Shown here in pieces: positions 27,926 to 35,371 of a stretch of DNA of 64,000 nt; positions within the stretch are counted from its first letter, which is position 1, and the number at the start of each line of letters is the position of its first letter. Source of the stretch: Xenorhabdus szentirmaii DSM 16338 (GTDB lineage Bacteria > Pseudomonadota > Gammaproteobacteria > Enterobacterales > Enterobacteriaceae); assembly GCF_002632585.1 (NCBI RefSeq), contig NZ_NIBV01000003.1, positions 124,001-188,000 on the forward strand, given 5' to 3'. Below the pieces are notes generated by a model. That model ran no database searches and was not told the origin of the DNA. It saw only the letters and a list, made by a program, of their open reading frames with translations. Made by a program: the position numbers and the translations under genes.

Positions 27926-29326
27926 TTAAGAGCCAAGTCCAGAGCCAATATTAAAAAGTTGCGGGCATAAATTATCAGGATTCCATTTTCCAGTGATAAT
28001 TTGTGGTAAAGCAATATATAGTTCATCTCCTGCATTGATACTATGGCCATCTGTTTTGAAATCAATGTGATCATATAATCCCGGAAAGTTATTAGTATAT
28101 ACATGGGTGGTATGCTGATTCCATTTTCCTTTTATTGAATTATTACAATACTTCCAATTTGATTTGCCTATTACTTTATGGTAGACGACAAAACTCATAA
28201 AACATCCAGTTAGAATACATTGATGTGGAATGTGAAAAATATAACCACCCAATCCATCAGCAGATTTTTTAGCCCTCAGCTTCATGATATTAAAATTACC
28301 ATGAAAATATAATTCATCCATTTTCATATATTGTAAAAGCTCTCGGGCCAATTGAGGACGATTCTCTGGTGCAATACCTGTTACTACTTTTGTGAATTCA
28401 ACGTCAAATATATCCCAGAATTTTCCATTAGCATTTATGCCCATACCTACTGGAAGTTGCCGCTCCCCAGAGCCTCCAAGATCTGTCAAAGACGCATTTT
28501 TATTTACTGCCAATGCGGTTCGCTCATTAATATAACTGGTGTACATATGGGTAACTCGAGCATCATTTCCAGCCATCAAGGTATTAGCAGTAGTACCAAT
28601 AGGCATTTTTGCTGTTTCCGCTAAACCGAGGTTTTTCACAAACTCGTCTTTGTTTGGAATATCAGCACCATTCTTGCTTTTTTCCAGACGACCATTCGCA
28701 TTATTATCCGCAGCCCTCGCAAGATCATACGTCGCTTTCACCGCCTTCGGTGTCGCCGCATGCGTTTCACTAGCGCTGTCCACTGCGCTGCTCAGGATCA
28801 CAAATCCTTTTTCTTTCAGCGTCGCATCTGGGTGGTTACGGCTGTTCGCGTGTTTCTGGATAGAATCATCCACATATTCACGCGTTGCCAAAACGACAGA
28901 AGGATCAACTTTCAATGTCACCGCGTCAGCGCTGCTGACAATTAGGATCATACGAATAGTCTGGGTGCGGCCGGAGCCTTCCTGCAATTGCGGTTTGTAA
29001 GTTTCCGCACAGTTACCTACTGCAATCAGAACGCCGTCTTTGTCATACAGGCCGATTTCACGGATCCACCAGCCGCCTTCACTTTCAGGAATAACCTGTT
29101 CAGCAATGATCTGATTGGTGTTTTTAGGATCGATGCTCAGCGTGTTAATCGCCGCGCGACGTTTTTCATTAATCAGTTTGGTTTGTCTGGTGTCCGGTGT
29201 CGGCAGGCTGCCACCACCATCACCAACGGCCATATGGGTAATTTCAATTTTCGTTCCCAATGCCACGGCATTGGCCAATTTATCTGCGCCTAGCTGTGTC
29301 AGCAAAGTAAAAAATTTGGTACTCAT
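27926..29326 (-). CDS. H: Tail fibre H1 (P2 gpH-like) with a distinct tip
   Basis: 466 residues. Residues 1-228 are the constant part shared with H2. After the crossover (NLGLAETAKMPIG) comes a 238-residue tip unlike the other two; its last half (YIFHIPHQCILTGCFMSFV, then DHIDFKTDGHSINAGDEL) I do not recognise. The start overlaps the gene I stop (ATGA). It is the distal fibre of the V-W-J-I-H operon and should set target range. Confidence 0.92.
   Translation of the reverse strand: MSTKFFTLLTQLGADKLANAVALGTKIEITHMAVGDGGGSLPTPDTRQTKLINEKRRAAINTLSIDPKNTNQIIAEQVIPESEGGWWIREIGLYDKDGVLIAVGNCAETYKPQLQEGSGRTQTIRMILIVSSADAVTLKVDPSVVLATREYVDDSIQKHANSRNHPDATLKEKGFVILSSAVDSASETHAATPKAVKATYDLARAADNNANGRLEKSKNGADIPNKDEFVKNLGLAETAKMPIGTTANTLMAGNDARVTHMYTSYINERTALAVNKNASLTDLGGSGERQLPVGMGINANGKFWDIFDVEFTKVVTGIAPENRPQLARELLQYMKMDELYFHGNFNIMKLRAKKSADGLGGYIFHIPHQCILTGCFMSFVVYHKVIGKSNWKYCNNSIKGKWNQHTTHVYTNNFPGLYDHIDFKTDGHSINAGDELYIALPQIITGKWNPDNLCPQLFNIGSGLGS
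28616..28641 (-). other. DNA-inversion crossover site, gix/cix-like, copy c (in H1)
   Basis: Same core AAAACCTCGGTTTA at the constant/variable boundary of H1, inverted relative to copy a and direct relative to copy b. Direct copies b and c would favour deletion rather than inversion if recombined. Confidence 0.85.
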
Positions 29327-30018
29327 GATTTAATCCTCATGTCGTCAATAATATGCACCCCTACGCCCACAAAATCTGAGCCAGTGACAGTCACTTTTTC
29401 TAAAAAATAGGGATAAGTGATTAATTTATCGTCAGCAATATGTATGCCTGCGCCCACGATTTCTGAGCCGGATACCGTGATTTGCTCTGAAAAATAGGGA
29501 TAAACGGTCAACTCGTCACCACTGTAAGTCGCTGCCGAATAGTAATATTTACCCTGTGTATCTAAATTGATGTCCAGGCCAATCAGGTGTCGGCTCACAG
29601 GCTTGGCATCAAAAATCAGTTTTTCCAGTTCGTTAAATGTTTCCTGAGTGATGCCGCTGTCCAATACCCCGATATCCAGCCGGAACGTGCCGGGAGCATC
29701 ATTGGTTTGCCACCACTCTTTTACGCGGATGAGATAACCCAACGGTTCAACCACCCGCCGTATTGCACCAATCGTTCCTTTATGTTTGTGCAGGAACAGT
29801 GAGTTTTTGATAACCTCCCTTTTGGTGCTTTCAGGCCAATTCTCGTCCCAGCGATCTACCGACCAGGCCCATGCCAGATAAGGCAACAACGGTTCTGGAC
29901 ATGTGTCCGGGTTCCATAACTCACGGAGAGGCACGTTGACTTTTTGCAATTGTGCACAAGCCTTGGCCGCCGCAAGTTCTAGCTGGGTCGAGCCCATCGG
30001 TAGAAGGCGATCACTCAT
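29323..30018 (-). CDS. I: Baseplate protein I (P2 gpI-like)
   Basis: 231 residues. The N-terminal 170 follow P2 gpI (LRELWNPDTCPEPLLPYLAWAWSVD). The C-terminal tail carries three related segments of the form HI.DD..I.YPYF.EK.TVTGS, longer than P2 gpI (176). gpI sits at the baseplate edge and helps attach fibres. It overlaps J by 8 bases and H1 by 4. Confidence 0.93.
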   Translation of the reverse strand: MSDRLLPMGSTQLELAAAKACAQLQKVNVPLRELWNPDTCPEPLLPYLAWAWSVDRWDENWPESTKREVIKNSLFLHKHKGTIGAIRRVVEPLGYLIRVKEWWQTNDAPGTFRLDIGVLDSGITQETFNELEKLIFDAKPVSRHLIGLDINLDTQGKYYYSAATYSGDELTVYPYFSEQITVSGSEIVGAGIHIADDKLITYPYFLEKVTVTGSDFVGVGVHIIDDMRIKS

Positions 30019-30919
30019 CCGAACCTCCCATTGTCAGGGTGGTTTTGATGCAGTAAGACGCCTGGGTTTTATCCAGAACAACGTCTTTCTGCGGCGCTTT
30101 CAGTTCTACGCGCTGGATGCCTTCTACATGCAATGCGGCATAGATTGCGGACAAACGAATATCGCGTCCCAATCGATGCTGCGCTTCGACATACTGCTTC
30201 AGCTTCTGCTCCGCTGCTTTGCGAATAGGTTCTGATTCCGGTGTCGGGAAGATGTACAACACTGCATCAATTTCGTATTCCACAATGTTTGCCGACTGAA
30301 CGGTCAAACGATCCGCCACCGGACGCACGTTTTCGTCGTTCAGCGCTTTCTCAACTTTTTGCAGTAATTCGTTGGATGCAACACCTTTATCTTCACGGGA
30401 CATGATTGTCACAGTGACCATGGCCGGTGACGGGCTGATTGCCGACGCATCTGCGACTCGCCCATCCGCACTTCGGGCATGGTATTCATACGCCCCTACC
30501 GGACCAGCAACGCTCAATCCCTCAAAAGCCTGCGGAATGCGAACCCGGTAGTCATTGTCAGACTCCATGACCGCCGGGGTCGGGGGAACGGTGGCGTTAT
30601 CCGCAGGACGCAATATCATGCGGGGGACATTGTTATTTGCTCCCAATTGATCCAAATCGCTGCCCGTTGAATAAGCCACCATCACGGCGCGTGCCGCTTC
30701 GTTCACCCGTTGGCGCAATAGCAATTCGCGATAAACATTCTCTTCCAGCAACTTCACCAGAGGTTCAGACTCCAGCTGCAAAGTGCGGGCAATGGCTTCT
30801 TGCTGATCTGCTGGATAGAGCGATATCAATCCTTTTTTGCGCTCTTCCAGTAATTGTTCATAATCCAGAGGCTCAACCACATCCGGTGGTGGCAACTGGC
30901 TTAAATCGATTGTTGGCAT
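30011..30919 (-). CDS. J: Baseplate protein J (P2 gpJ-like)
   Basis: 302 residues, exactly the P2 gpJ length. The family start IDLSQLPPPDVVEPLDYE, and STGSDLDQLGANNNVPR near residue 84, are clear. gpJ forms the baseplate wedge. It starts 22 bases after W and overlaps I. Confidence 0.95.
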   Translation of the reverse strand: MPTIDLSQLPPPDVVEPLDYEQLLEERKKGLISLYPADQQEAIARTLQLESEPLVKLLEENVYRELLLRQRVNEAARAVMVAYSTGSDLDQLGANNNVPRMILRPADNATVPPTPAVMESDNDYRVRIPQAFEGLSVAGPVGAYEYHARSADGRVADASAISPSPAMVTVTIMSREDKGVASNELLQKVEKALNDENVRPVADRLTVQSANIVEYEIDAVLYIFPTPESEPIRKAAEQKLKQYVEAQHRLGRDIRLSAIYAALHVEGIQRVELKAPQKDVVLDKTQASYCIKTTLTMGGSDE

Positions 30920-30941
30920 ACCTTACCTCTCAGGAATTGCC

Positions 30942-31292
30942 TTACCGGGAATGTTTCACCGGAATAGAAAGTGAAAATTCTTCGGTGGATTGGTGATAAG
31001 TACCTGTAATATCCACCACCATTTTGCCGTCTTGCCCGGTTTCCATTGTGATGGATGTCAGCGCCACTCTGGGTTCCCAACGGCTGATGGCGGTATAGCT
31101 TGCCGCCATGACCTGAAGCCGGAGTGCCGGGTTCTGTGGCCAGTCGATTAATTCAGGCAGTAAAGAACCGTAGGTACGGCGCGCAATGCGGCTGCCCACG
31201 GGGGTTAATAAAATATCGCTGATGGATTGCCGGACATGTGCCAGATCCATTAACGTCCGGCCTGTTTGCCGGTTCATTCCCAGATACATCAT
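30942..31292 (-). CDS. W: Baseplate protein W (gp25-like)
   Basis: 116 residues, gp25-type wedge protein. YLGMNRQTGRTL and LLTPVGSRIARRTYGS are the usual P2 gpW text. The start overlaps the V stop (ATGA), so V and W are coupled. Confidence 0.95.
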   Translation of the reverse strand: MMYLGMNRQTGRTLMDLAHVRQSISDILLTPVGSRIARRTYGSLLPELIDWPQNPALRLQVMAASYTAISRWEPRVALTSITMETGQDGKMVVDITGTYHQSTEEFSLSIPVKHSR

Positions 31293-31924
31293 ACGGGGCC
31301 TCCTGTTGTGTCACCGCCTGACCTGACGCCGGTGTGTTTATGGGAATCCACGACCACACCGTTGGAACTGAATGAGCCTCCGGTGTGTTCAATATTGCCC
31401 GTCATTTTTCCGCCATTTCGTACAATCAAGTTGCCTGTGCTCATCAGCTGCGTACAGACGACTTCCGGTGTATCCAGCGTAATGCGGGTGCTGGCGACAC
31501 AGGTGATTTCCGGTGCAGTAATACGGACAGAATCCGATGCAGTCACCGTCGCAGTTTTGATTCCTGTTACAGTCAATGCGCCGGATTGCGGCTCATACTC
31601 CATCACAGCACCATCCGGAAACGTCATATGTGTCGCTTCAGGTGATGCTGATGGTGCCGGAAACTCATCAGAAAAAATGGCAGGCAATACAAAGGCGGTG
31701 GTCAGTTCTCCGCCTATGGACAGTAATAAAACCTGCTCACCGACACTGGGTGCCCACCATGTGCGGGAGTTTCCCGCTCTGGATGTCAACCAGTGCAGCC
31801 AGTTGGTTTCTATATTTCCTGTCGCGACCCGGCACATTCCCTTTGTGGTGTCCACTTGGGTAATGACGCCGGTTCGGATCAGGTTGCGCAATAAGCGCAT
31901 CAGTTCAGTGAGTTGTGTGTTCAT
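31289..31924 (-). CDS. V: Baseplate spike protein V
   Basis: 211 residues, exactly P2 gpV length. The OB-domain (WWAPSVGEQVLLLSIGGELTTAFVLP) is followed by a beta-helical C-terminus and the end motif SSNGVVVDSHKHTG, whose HxH residues coordinate the apical iron in P2. It is the central spike that pierces the target outer membrane. First gene of the V-W-J-I-H operon. No ribosome site is visible before the ATG. Confidence 0.95.
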   Translation of the reverse strand: MNTQLTELMRLLRNLIRTGVITQVDTTKGMCRVATGNIETNWLHWLTSRAGNSRTWWAPSVGEQVLLLSIGGELTTAFVLPAIFSDEFPAPSASPEATHMTFPDGAVMEYEPQSGALTVTGIKTATVTASDSVRITAPEITCVASTRITLDTPEVVCTQLMSTGNLIVRNGGKMTGNIEHTGGSFSSNGVVVDSHKHTGVRSGGDTTGGPV

Positions 31925-31970
31925 AGCGCAAGAATGCCATGAGAAAGCCGGCCCGACATTAAATCCGACT

Positions 31971-31988
31971 TGTAGGAAGTGGCAAACA
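31971..31988 (-). promoter_or_regulatory. Ogr-dependent late promoter element upstream of V (PV-like)
   Basis: TGT-N12-ACA with its centre 55-56 bases before the V ATG. By the -55 rule the transcript would begin at or very near the start codon. The same element and spacing are preserved in the duplicate at 26926-26943. Confidence 0.7.
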
Positions 31989-32020
31989 AAAAGGAAGTTA
32001 AATTATTTAAAATCAATAAA

Positions 32021-32058
32021 ATAAAAAGCTTTTCCCTCAATGGAAAAAAGCTTTTTAT
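32021..32058. terminator. Bidirectional stem-loop between Rz and V
   Basis: ATAAAAAGCTTTTCC (32021-32035) pairs with GGAAAAAAGCTTTTTAT (32042-32058) with one bulge. Leftward reading gives a T-rich end after Rz, separating the X-Rz unit from the V promoter. Confidence 0.7.
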
Positions 32059-32070
32059 GGCAGGATATGA

Positions 32071-32574
32071 TTATTCCGGCCGACACTGCCGGACAACATC
32101 ACGTACATACTGTTGCAGATAATCTAATTTGGCTTGATCGCGGATAATTCCGGCTCGGATATCGTAAATAGCGCGTCCAGCCTTTGCAGTGAATTCGATT
32201 TGGGTTCCATCGCCCACGCTGCGGGCGCCGGTATTTCGGTTTTGGGTGAGCTGACAGGTAGCAAGATTGGCGGCGGCGATTTGCACCCGCCGATAGCCAG
32301 CGGCAATGTCAGTCCGCAAAGCCACATTTTCTTCAGCGACATGAGCTAATTTTCCTGAATAGTATTCATCCAATTGTGCGGCCCGGTCTTGGGCATCTTT
32401 CATTTGCCGGATGGCAGCCAGCGTTTCCGAGCGAGCTTTTTGGTTGATGGCGACAAGCTCTTCAGCATGTTGTTGTTTCAACATGGCGACTTCATTAAGA
32501 AACCAGAAACGATGCCCCCACCAACCAAGGATACTGCCAATCGCCAGACTGATAATCAAAAGCGTTTTTTTCAT
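32071..32574 (-). CDS. Inner-membrane spanin (Rz-like)
   Basis: 167 residues: an N-terminal membrane anchor (LLIISLAIGSILGWWG, about residues 4-20) followed by a coiled-coil periplasmic domain (KARSETLAAIRQMKDAQDRA) and a cationic end. This is the layout of i-spanins, which fuse the inner and outer membranes at lysis. AAAGGA precedes the ATG at 32574; an earlier start at 32589 lacks a site. A lipoprotein ORF is embedded in it. Confidence 0.85.
   Translation of the reverse strand: MKKTLLIISLAIGSILGWWGHRFWFLNEVAMLKQQHAEELVAINQKARSETLAAIRQMKDAQDRAAQLDEYYSGKLAHVAEENVALRTDIAAGYRRVQIAAANLATCQLTQNRNTGARSVGDGTQIEFTAKAGRAIYDIRAGIIRDQAKLDYLQQYVRDVVRQCRPE
32124..32342 (-). CDS. Outer-membrane spanin lipoprotein (Rz1-like), embedded in Rz
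   Basis: A 72-codon frame wholly inside the Rz-like gene. It has a short hydrophobic signal and a lipobox IGGC (Cys20 from the first ATG, or Cys15 from the ATG at 32327), then a proline-rich stretch (SPPPILLPVSSPKTEIPAPA). This is the classic embedded Rz1 design. Which ATG is used is open. Confidence 0.8.
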   Translation of the reverse strand: MSLKKMWLCGLTLPLAIGGCKSPPPILLPVSSPKTEIPAPAAWAMEPKSNSLQRLDALFTISEPELSAIKPN

Positions 32575-32596
32575 CGTTCCTTTATCCAACCCTCCC

Positions 32597-32800
32597 CTAA
32601 TTCCAGAGTTGAATCATGGATTTGCTAGCTGCGGGCATGAACTCAGGTAGTTCAACCCTCGTTCCATGAGGCAATATTGCGCCCAAATCCGCCAGTCCCG
32701 GATTCGCTTGCAATACGCGCTCAGTCATACCCAGTGTACGACCGTAATAACGCCAGCATATGGCATCAATCGTGTCATGTTGTTGTGCAATAATTTGCAT
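32597..32800 (-). CDS. X: Tail protein X (P2 gpX-like, LysM-type)
   Basis: 67 residues, as in P2 gpX. The text ICWRYYGRTLGMTERVLQANPGLADLG is standard for the family. In P2, X is followed by holin Y, endolysin K, lysABC, R and S. Here the next gene, 22 bases on, is the spanin. Head genes are also absent upstream. Confidence 0.95.
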   Translation of the reverse strand: MQIIAQQHDTIDAICWRYYGRTLGMTERVLQANPGLADLGAILPHGTRVELPEFMPAASKSMIQLWN

Positions 32801-33015
32801 ATGCTCTCCTTCTTCCTTTACCGGAAATAATGGATAAATCGGAGCGTTATGTTCGAATATCCCTCGGAATCGGGCAATGAAATGAGATTGTCAGAAGAAC
32901 AATACAAATGAATAACCGGTTTTGTTCATACTTTTTCTTCTCAGGAGGGTTTAACCAACGTTAGCTACCATGAGTTCCTGCATATCGACGCAATCAGCCA
33001 TGATCGCTTTTTAAA
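32801..33015. other. Upstream region of X
   Basis: 215 bases without a gene. No TGT-N12-ACA element was found here, so how X and Rz are transcribed is not evident. Confidence 0.4.
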
Positions 33016-33056
33016 ATAAATAAGGGGCAGGAAATCATTTCCTGCCCCTTATTTAT
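33016..33056. terminator. Perfect 20-bp inverted repeat, terminator of the tum/dinI-like unit
   Basis: The arm ATAAATAAGGGGCAGGAAAT and its exact complement are separated by one base. With AT-rich ends on both sides it should terminate in both directions, insulating X from the SOS unit upstream. Confidence 0.85.
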
Positions 33057-33101
33057 GATATAAATTGCCATCTGTCAGAGACTATTGCTCTTTTGGCTGA
33101 G

Positions 33102-33341
33102 TTAATTCGGTAACCATTTACCATCTTCCCGGATGTTTTGAATAAATTCCATTTCGCGGCCATAAATATTGCTATTTCGGGTGCCAGTTATTCTTGTAGA
33201 AGATTTGCTGCTAGTTCCAATCCTAAAACACATCTCAGGATAATGTAGTAATATTCTTTTTTTTAGTTTACTTGCAAGTAAAAATAGAGTTGATTCAGAA
33301 ACATTAGCTTGTTTATCGAAAAGTACTTCTTCTATCCTCAT
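33102..33341 (-). CDS. DinI-like / Tum C-terminal-like protein
   Basis: 79 residues with the DinI fold pattern: MRIEEVLFD beta strand, a helix (ESTLFLLASKLKKRILLHYP), a strand with RIGTSS, then GREMEFIQNIREDGKWLPN. In phage 186 the SOS-induced anti-repressor Tum ends in a DinI-like domain, and P2-like prophages often have free DinI-like genes. GGGAGAAAAGG precedes the ATG. It follows an ORF behind a LexA box, 18 bases downstream. Confidence 0.8.
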   Translation of the reverse strand: MRIEEVLFDKQANVSESTLFLLASKLKKRILLHYPEMCFRIGTSSKSSTRITGTRNSNIYGREMEFIQNIREDGKWLPN

Positions 33342-33359
33342 CCTTTTCTCCCGCTAAAT

Positions 33360-33587
33360 TTATTCTTCTATTGAACCCAGATTTCTTAATATTGTGTTAC
33401 CGGTCACCTCATTATCTAACAAATGACCGTCCAATTGACTTGGGCAATTGTTAAGCCTTTTTTCATAAGGTGCAGATAGCTCTGCTATCCAAACCAGTGC
33501 CAACTCTTTATCTTCTGCATGATTGCATTCGCAGCTTGTTGCCATTCTGGCAATGAAATTAATACGTTGCGCTACCAATGATTCCAT
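33360..33587 (-). CDS. Small unknown protein, first gene behind the LexA box
   Basis: 75 residues from the ATG at 33587; the frame extends to a GTG at 33617 but that start would lie almost inside the LexA box. It contains SCECNHAEDKELALVWIAEL and no recognised domain. By position (SOS box in front, DinI-like gene behind) it may correspond to the 186 tum region, but I see no sequence similarity that proves it. Confidence 0.6.
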   Translation of the reverse strand: MESLVAQRINFIARMATSCECNHAEDKELALVWIAELSAPYEKRLNNCPSQLDGHLLDNEVTGNTILRNLGSIEE

Positions 33588-33625
33588 AAGAGATTCCACT
33601 GATCCATCTGCCTCCACATAATGAG

Positions 33626-33641
33626 CTGTATGTATATACAG
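33626..33641 (-). promoter_or_regulatory. LexA (SOS) box
   Basis: CTGTATGTATATACAG matches the LexA consensus CTG-N10-CAG with the favoured alternating TA core. It lies directly upstream of the leftward unknown/DinI-like pair, explaining damage-inducible control. Between here and cI, the 33642-33913 stretch holds no gene. Confidence 0.9.
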
Positions 33642-33913
33642 TACACGTAATAAGACTAAAATTAAAGTAGTTTTTAACTTTTTTAATGATCAATTTTGAT
33701 AGTTAATAACTATTATCTGTTGTTTTGACAGAAATATTTACATATTGATGCTTTCTTCGACCAGAGAATGGCTGAGATCTGTAATAGCAAAATGTCTGTA
33801 AATACAGCAAGTAAAAATTCTGAGCAGCCCTTCGAAGCCACTCTCAGTTATCTCCAATATTATTCGACTATTAAGTATAAAGATTGAAATCTGGATGTTC
33901 ATGATGCACTATC

Positions 33914-34029
33914 TCTCAATGGTTTTCAGTGCAACCAGTTCGGGCTCATCAAGGTTCTCAATTCGAGATCATGATTGAGATAATAATACCTATCATCTGT
34001 ACCGTCAATGAAAAATACCAATATTGAGA
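33914..34029. promoter_or_regulatory. Cluster of TCTCAAT / ATTGAGA half-sites, candidate CI operators
   Basis: TCTCAAT at 33914-33920 and 33956-33962, and ATTGAGA at 33974-33980 and 34023-34029. The second and third form a dyad with an 11-base centre. The same half-site is in the palindrome upstream of ogr. Autoregulation by CI is inferred. Confidence 0.5.
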
Positions 34030-34625
34030 TCAAAATGGGAGCTGATAGTGGGGGAAGGCCCGCTATTGAACGTCTTGTCCGTGCATATGGATTTAAATCA
34101 CGTCAAGCCCTGAGTGACCATTTAGGCGTTTCTAAAAGCACAATGGCAAACCGTTATCTTCGTGATAGTTTTCCCGCAGACTGGATCATACAATGCAACC
34201 TTGAAACAGGTGCCTCACTGCTGTGGCTAAGCACAGGACAGGGAGAAATGTTTCCAGATGGAGATCAGGGTAAAACAGAACGGCTGGAAGATATCATTGC
34301 GCCTTCAATTCTTCGTGTAAAGTTATCAGGTGGCAAGCTGAGCGAAGCCCCGCCTGTGATACTGGATAGTGAATTAATTGCAAAGGAACTCAAAAAACCG
34401 TTAGTTGTTGATGATGGTTCCTCATGGTATCTGCTGGATACTCAGGAAGACAACATTCAGGATGGATTATGGCTAGTGGATATTGAAGGTATGCACAGCA
34501 TCAAGAAGATTGCAAAAATTCCAATCAGCAAGATCCGGGTCAGTGACAATGATGTGACTTTCGATTGTTCAATCAATGATATCCAATTTATCGGCCGCGT
34601 CGCACTGATGATTTCAAAGCAGTAA
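34008..34625 (+). CDS. cI: CI-type lysogenic repressor (186 CI family)
   Basis: 205 residues. The N-terminal Phage_CI_repr helix-turn-helix (RLVRAYGFKSRQALSDHLG, then SKSTMANRYLRDSFPADWI and CNLETGASLLWLSTGQGEMF) is that of coliphage 186. The C-terminal oligomerisation domain is present. No LexA-type self-cleavage site is evident, so inactivation is likely through an anti-repressor, fitting the SOS-controlled operon opposite. An ATG at 34035 (196 residues, nearer the 186 length) is an equally good start. Confidence 0.88.
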   Translation: MKNTNIEIKMGADSGGRPAIERLVRAYGFKSRQALSDHLGVSKSTMANRYLRDSFPADWIIQCNLETGASLLWLSTGQGEMFPDGDQGKTERLEDIIAPSILRVKLSGGKLSEAPPVILDSELIAKELKKPLVVDDGSSWYLLDTQEDNIQDGLWLVDIEGMHSIKKIAKIPISKIRVSDNDVTFDCSINDIQFIGRVALMISKQ

Positions 34626-34636
34626 TATCCCATATA

Positions 34637-34667
34637 CATCAAGGTTATCTTGAAGATAGCCTTGATG
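34637..34667. terminator. Stem-loop downstream of cI
   Basis: CATCAAGGTTATCTT pairs with AAGATAGCCTTGATG (one G-U), with a 1-base loop. It lies between the convergent cI and GNAT genes. No T tract. Confidence 0.65.
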
Positions 34668-34681
34668 GTGTGTCATCACGT

Positions 34682-35242
34682 TCATACACCACTTTTACAC
34701 ATATATGGGTTCTGGATACGATACAAAATATGCTCCCGCAATGGATGCCCCTCCGCCAGTGCCGGGTGCATAAATGTTTTTTCGTCTTTGCTCATCCCTA
34801 ATTTTTTCATGACGCTTTCTGAGCGGTAATTAGACGTTGTTGTGAAAGCCACAATTTCCTTCAGGTTCATTTCGGTAAATGCAAAATCTAAAACCCGGCG
34901 GGCAGCTTCACAAGCATAGCCTTTCCCCCAAAAAGGTTGATCAAGCCGCCAACCAATTTCAATGAAAGGAGAAAACGGAAATTCAATATTGGGAATATTG
35001 AGTCCCACAAAACCCATAAATTCATGGCCCTGCTTTAGTTCCACCGCCCAAAGTCCCCAACCCCCTTGTATTTCAAACTTGCGGATAATGTTATCAGCCA
35101 AAGTGTTACTTTGTTCCTTAGTCAGTGTGTCAGGGAAAAACGCCATCACCTCCGAATTGCTGTTCAGACGAAAAAAAGGCTCTCGATCTTCCTCTTTCCA
35201 CGCTCGTAACCTTAATCTTTCTGTTTCCAATTCAACAATCAC
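34682..35242 (-). CDS. RimJ/RimL-type GNAT acetyltransferase
   Basis: 186 residues. The family opening LETERLRLRAWKEEDREPFF and the acetyl-CoA motif QPFWGKGYACEAARRVLDFAF are followed by NYRSESVMKKLGM. The start is a GTG at 35242 with AAGGAG six bases before it. The target (protein N-terminus or small molecule) cannot be told. It flanks the tail cluster on the right. Confidence 0.87.
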   Translation of the reverse strand: MIVELETERLRLRAWKEEDREPFFRLNSNSEVMAFFPDTLTKEQSNTLADNIIRKFEIQGGWGLWAVELKQGHEFMGFVGLNIPNIEFPFSPFIEIGWRLDQPFWGKGYACEAARRVLDFAFTEMNLKEIVAFTTTSNYRSESVMKKLGMSKDEKTFMHPALAEGHPLREHILYRIQNPYMCKSGV

Positions 35243-35289
35243 ATCATCTCCTTAACTTTCCGGAAAAATTCATTATCAGTAAAAAAATT

Positions 35290-35316
35290 GCCGGAAAACT
35301 ATATCTGTTTTCCGGC
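35290..35316 (-). terminator. Terminator of the bactofilin gene
   Basis: GCCGGAAAAC and GTTTTCCGGC form a 10-bp stem with a 7-base loop, followed leftward by AATTTTTTT. Confidence 0.85.
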
Positions 35317-35371
35317 AAAATGTATGTGATTGCATTATTTTCTATTGGGTTATTAAGCCGATAACCGGATA

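Noticed and set aside
31266..32024. 252-codon plus-strand ORF
   Set aside because: It is antisense to gene V over its whole useful length, has no family signal, and V is an exact P2 homologue.
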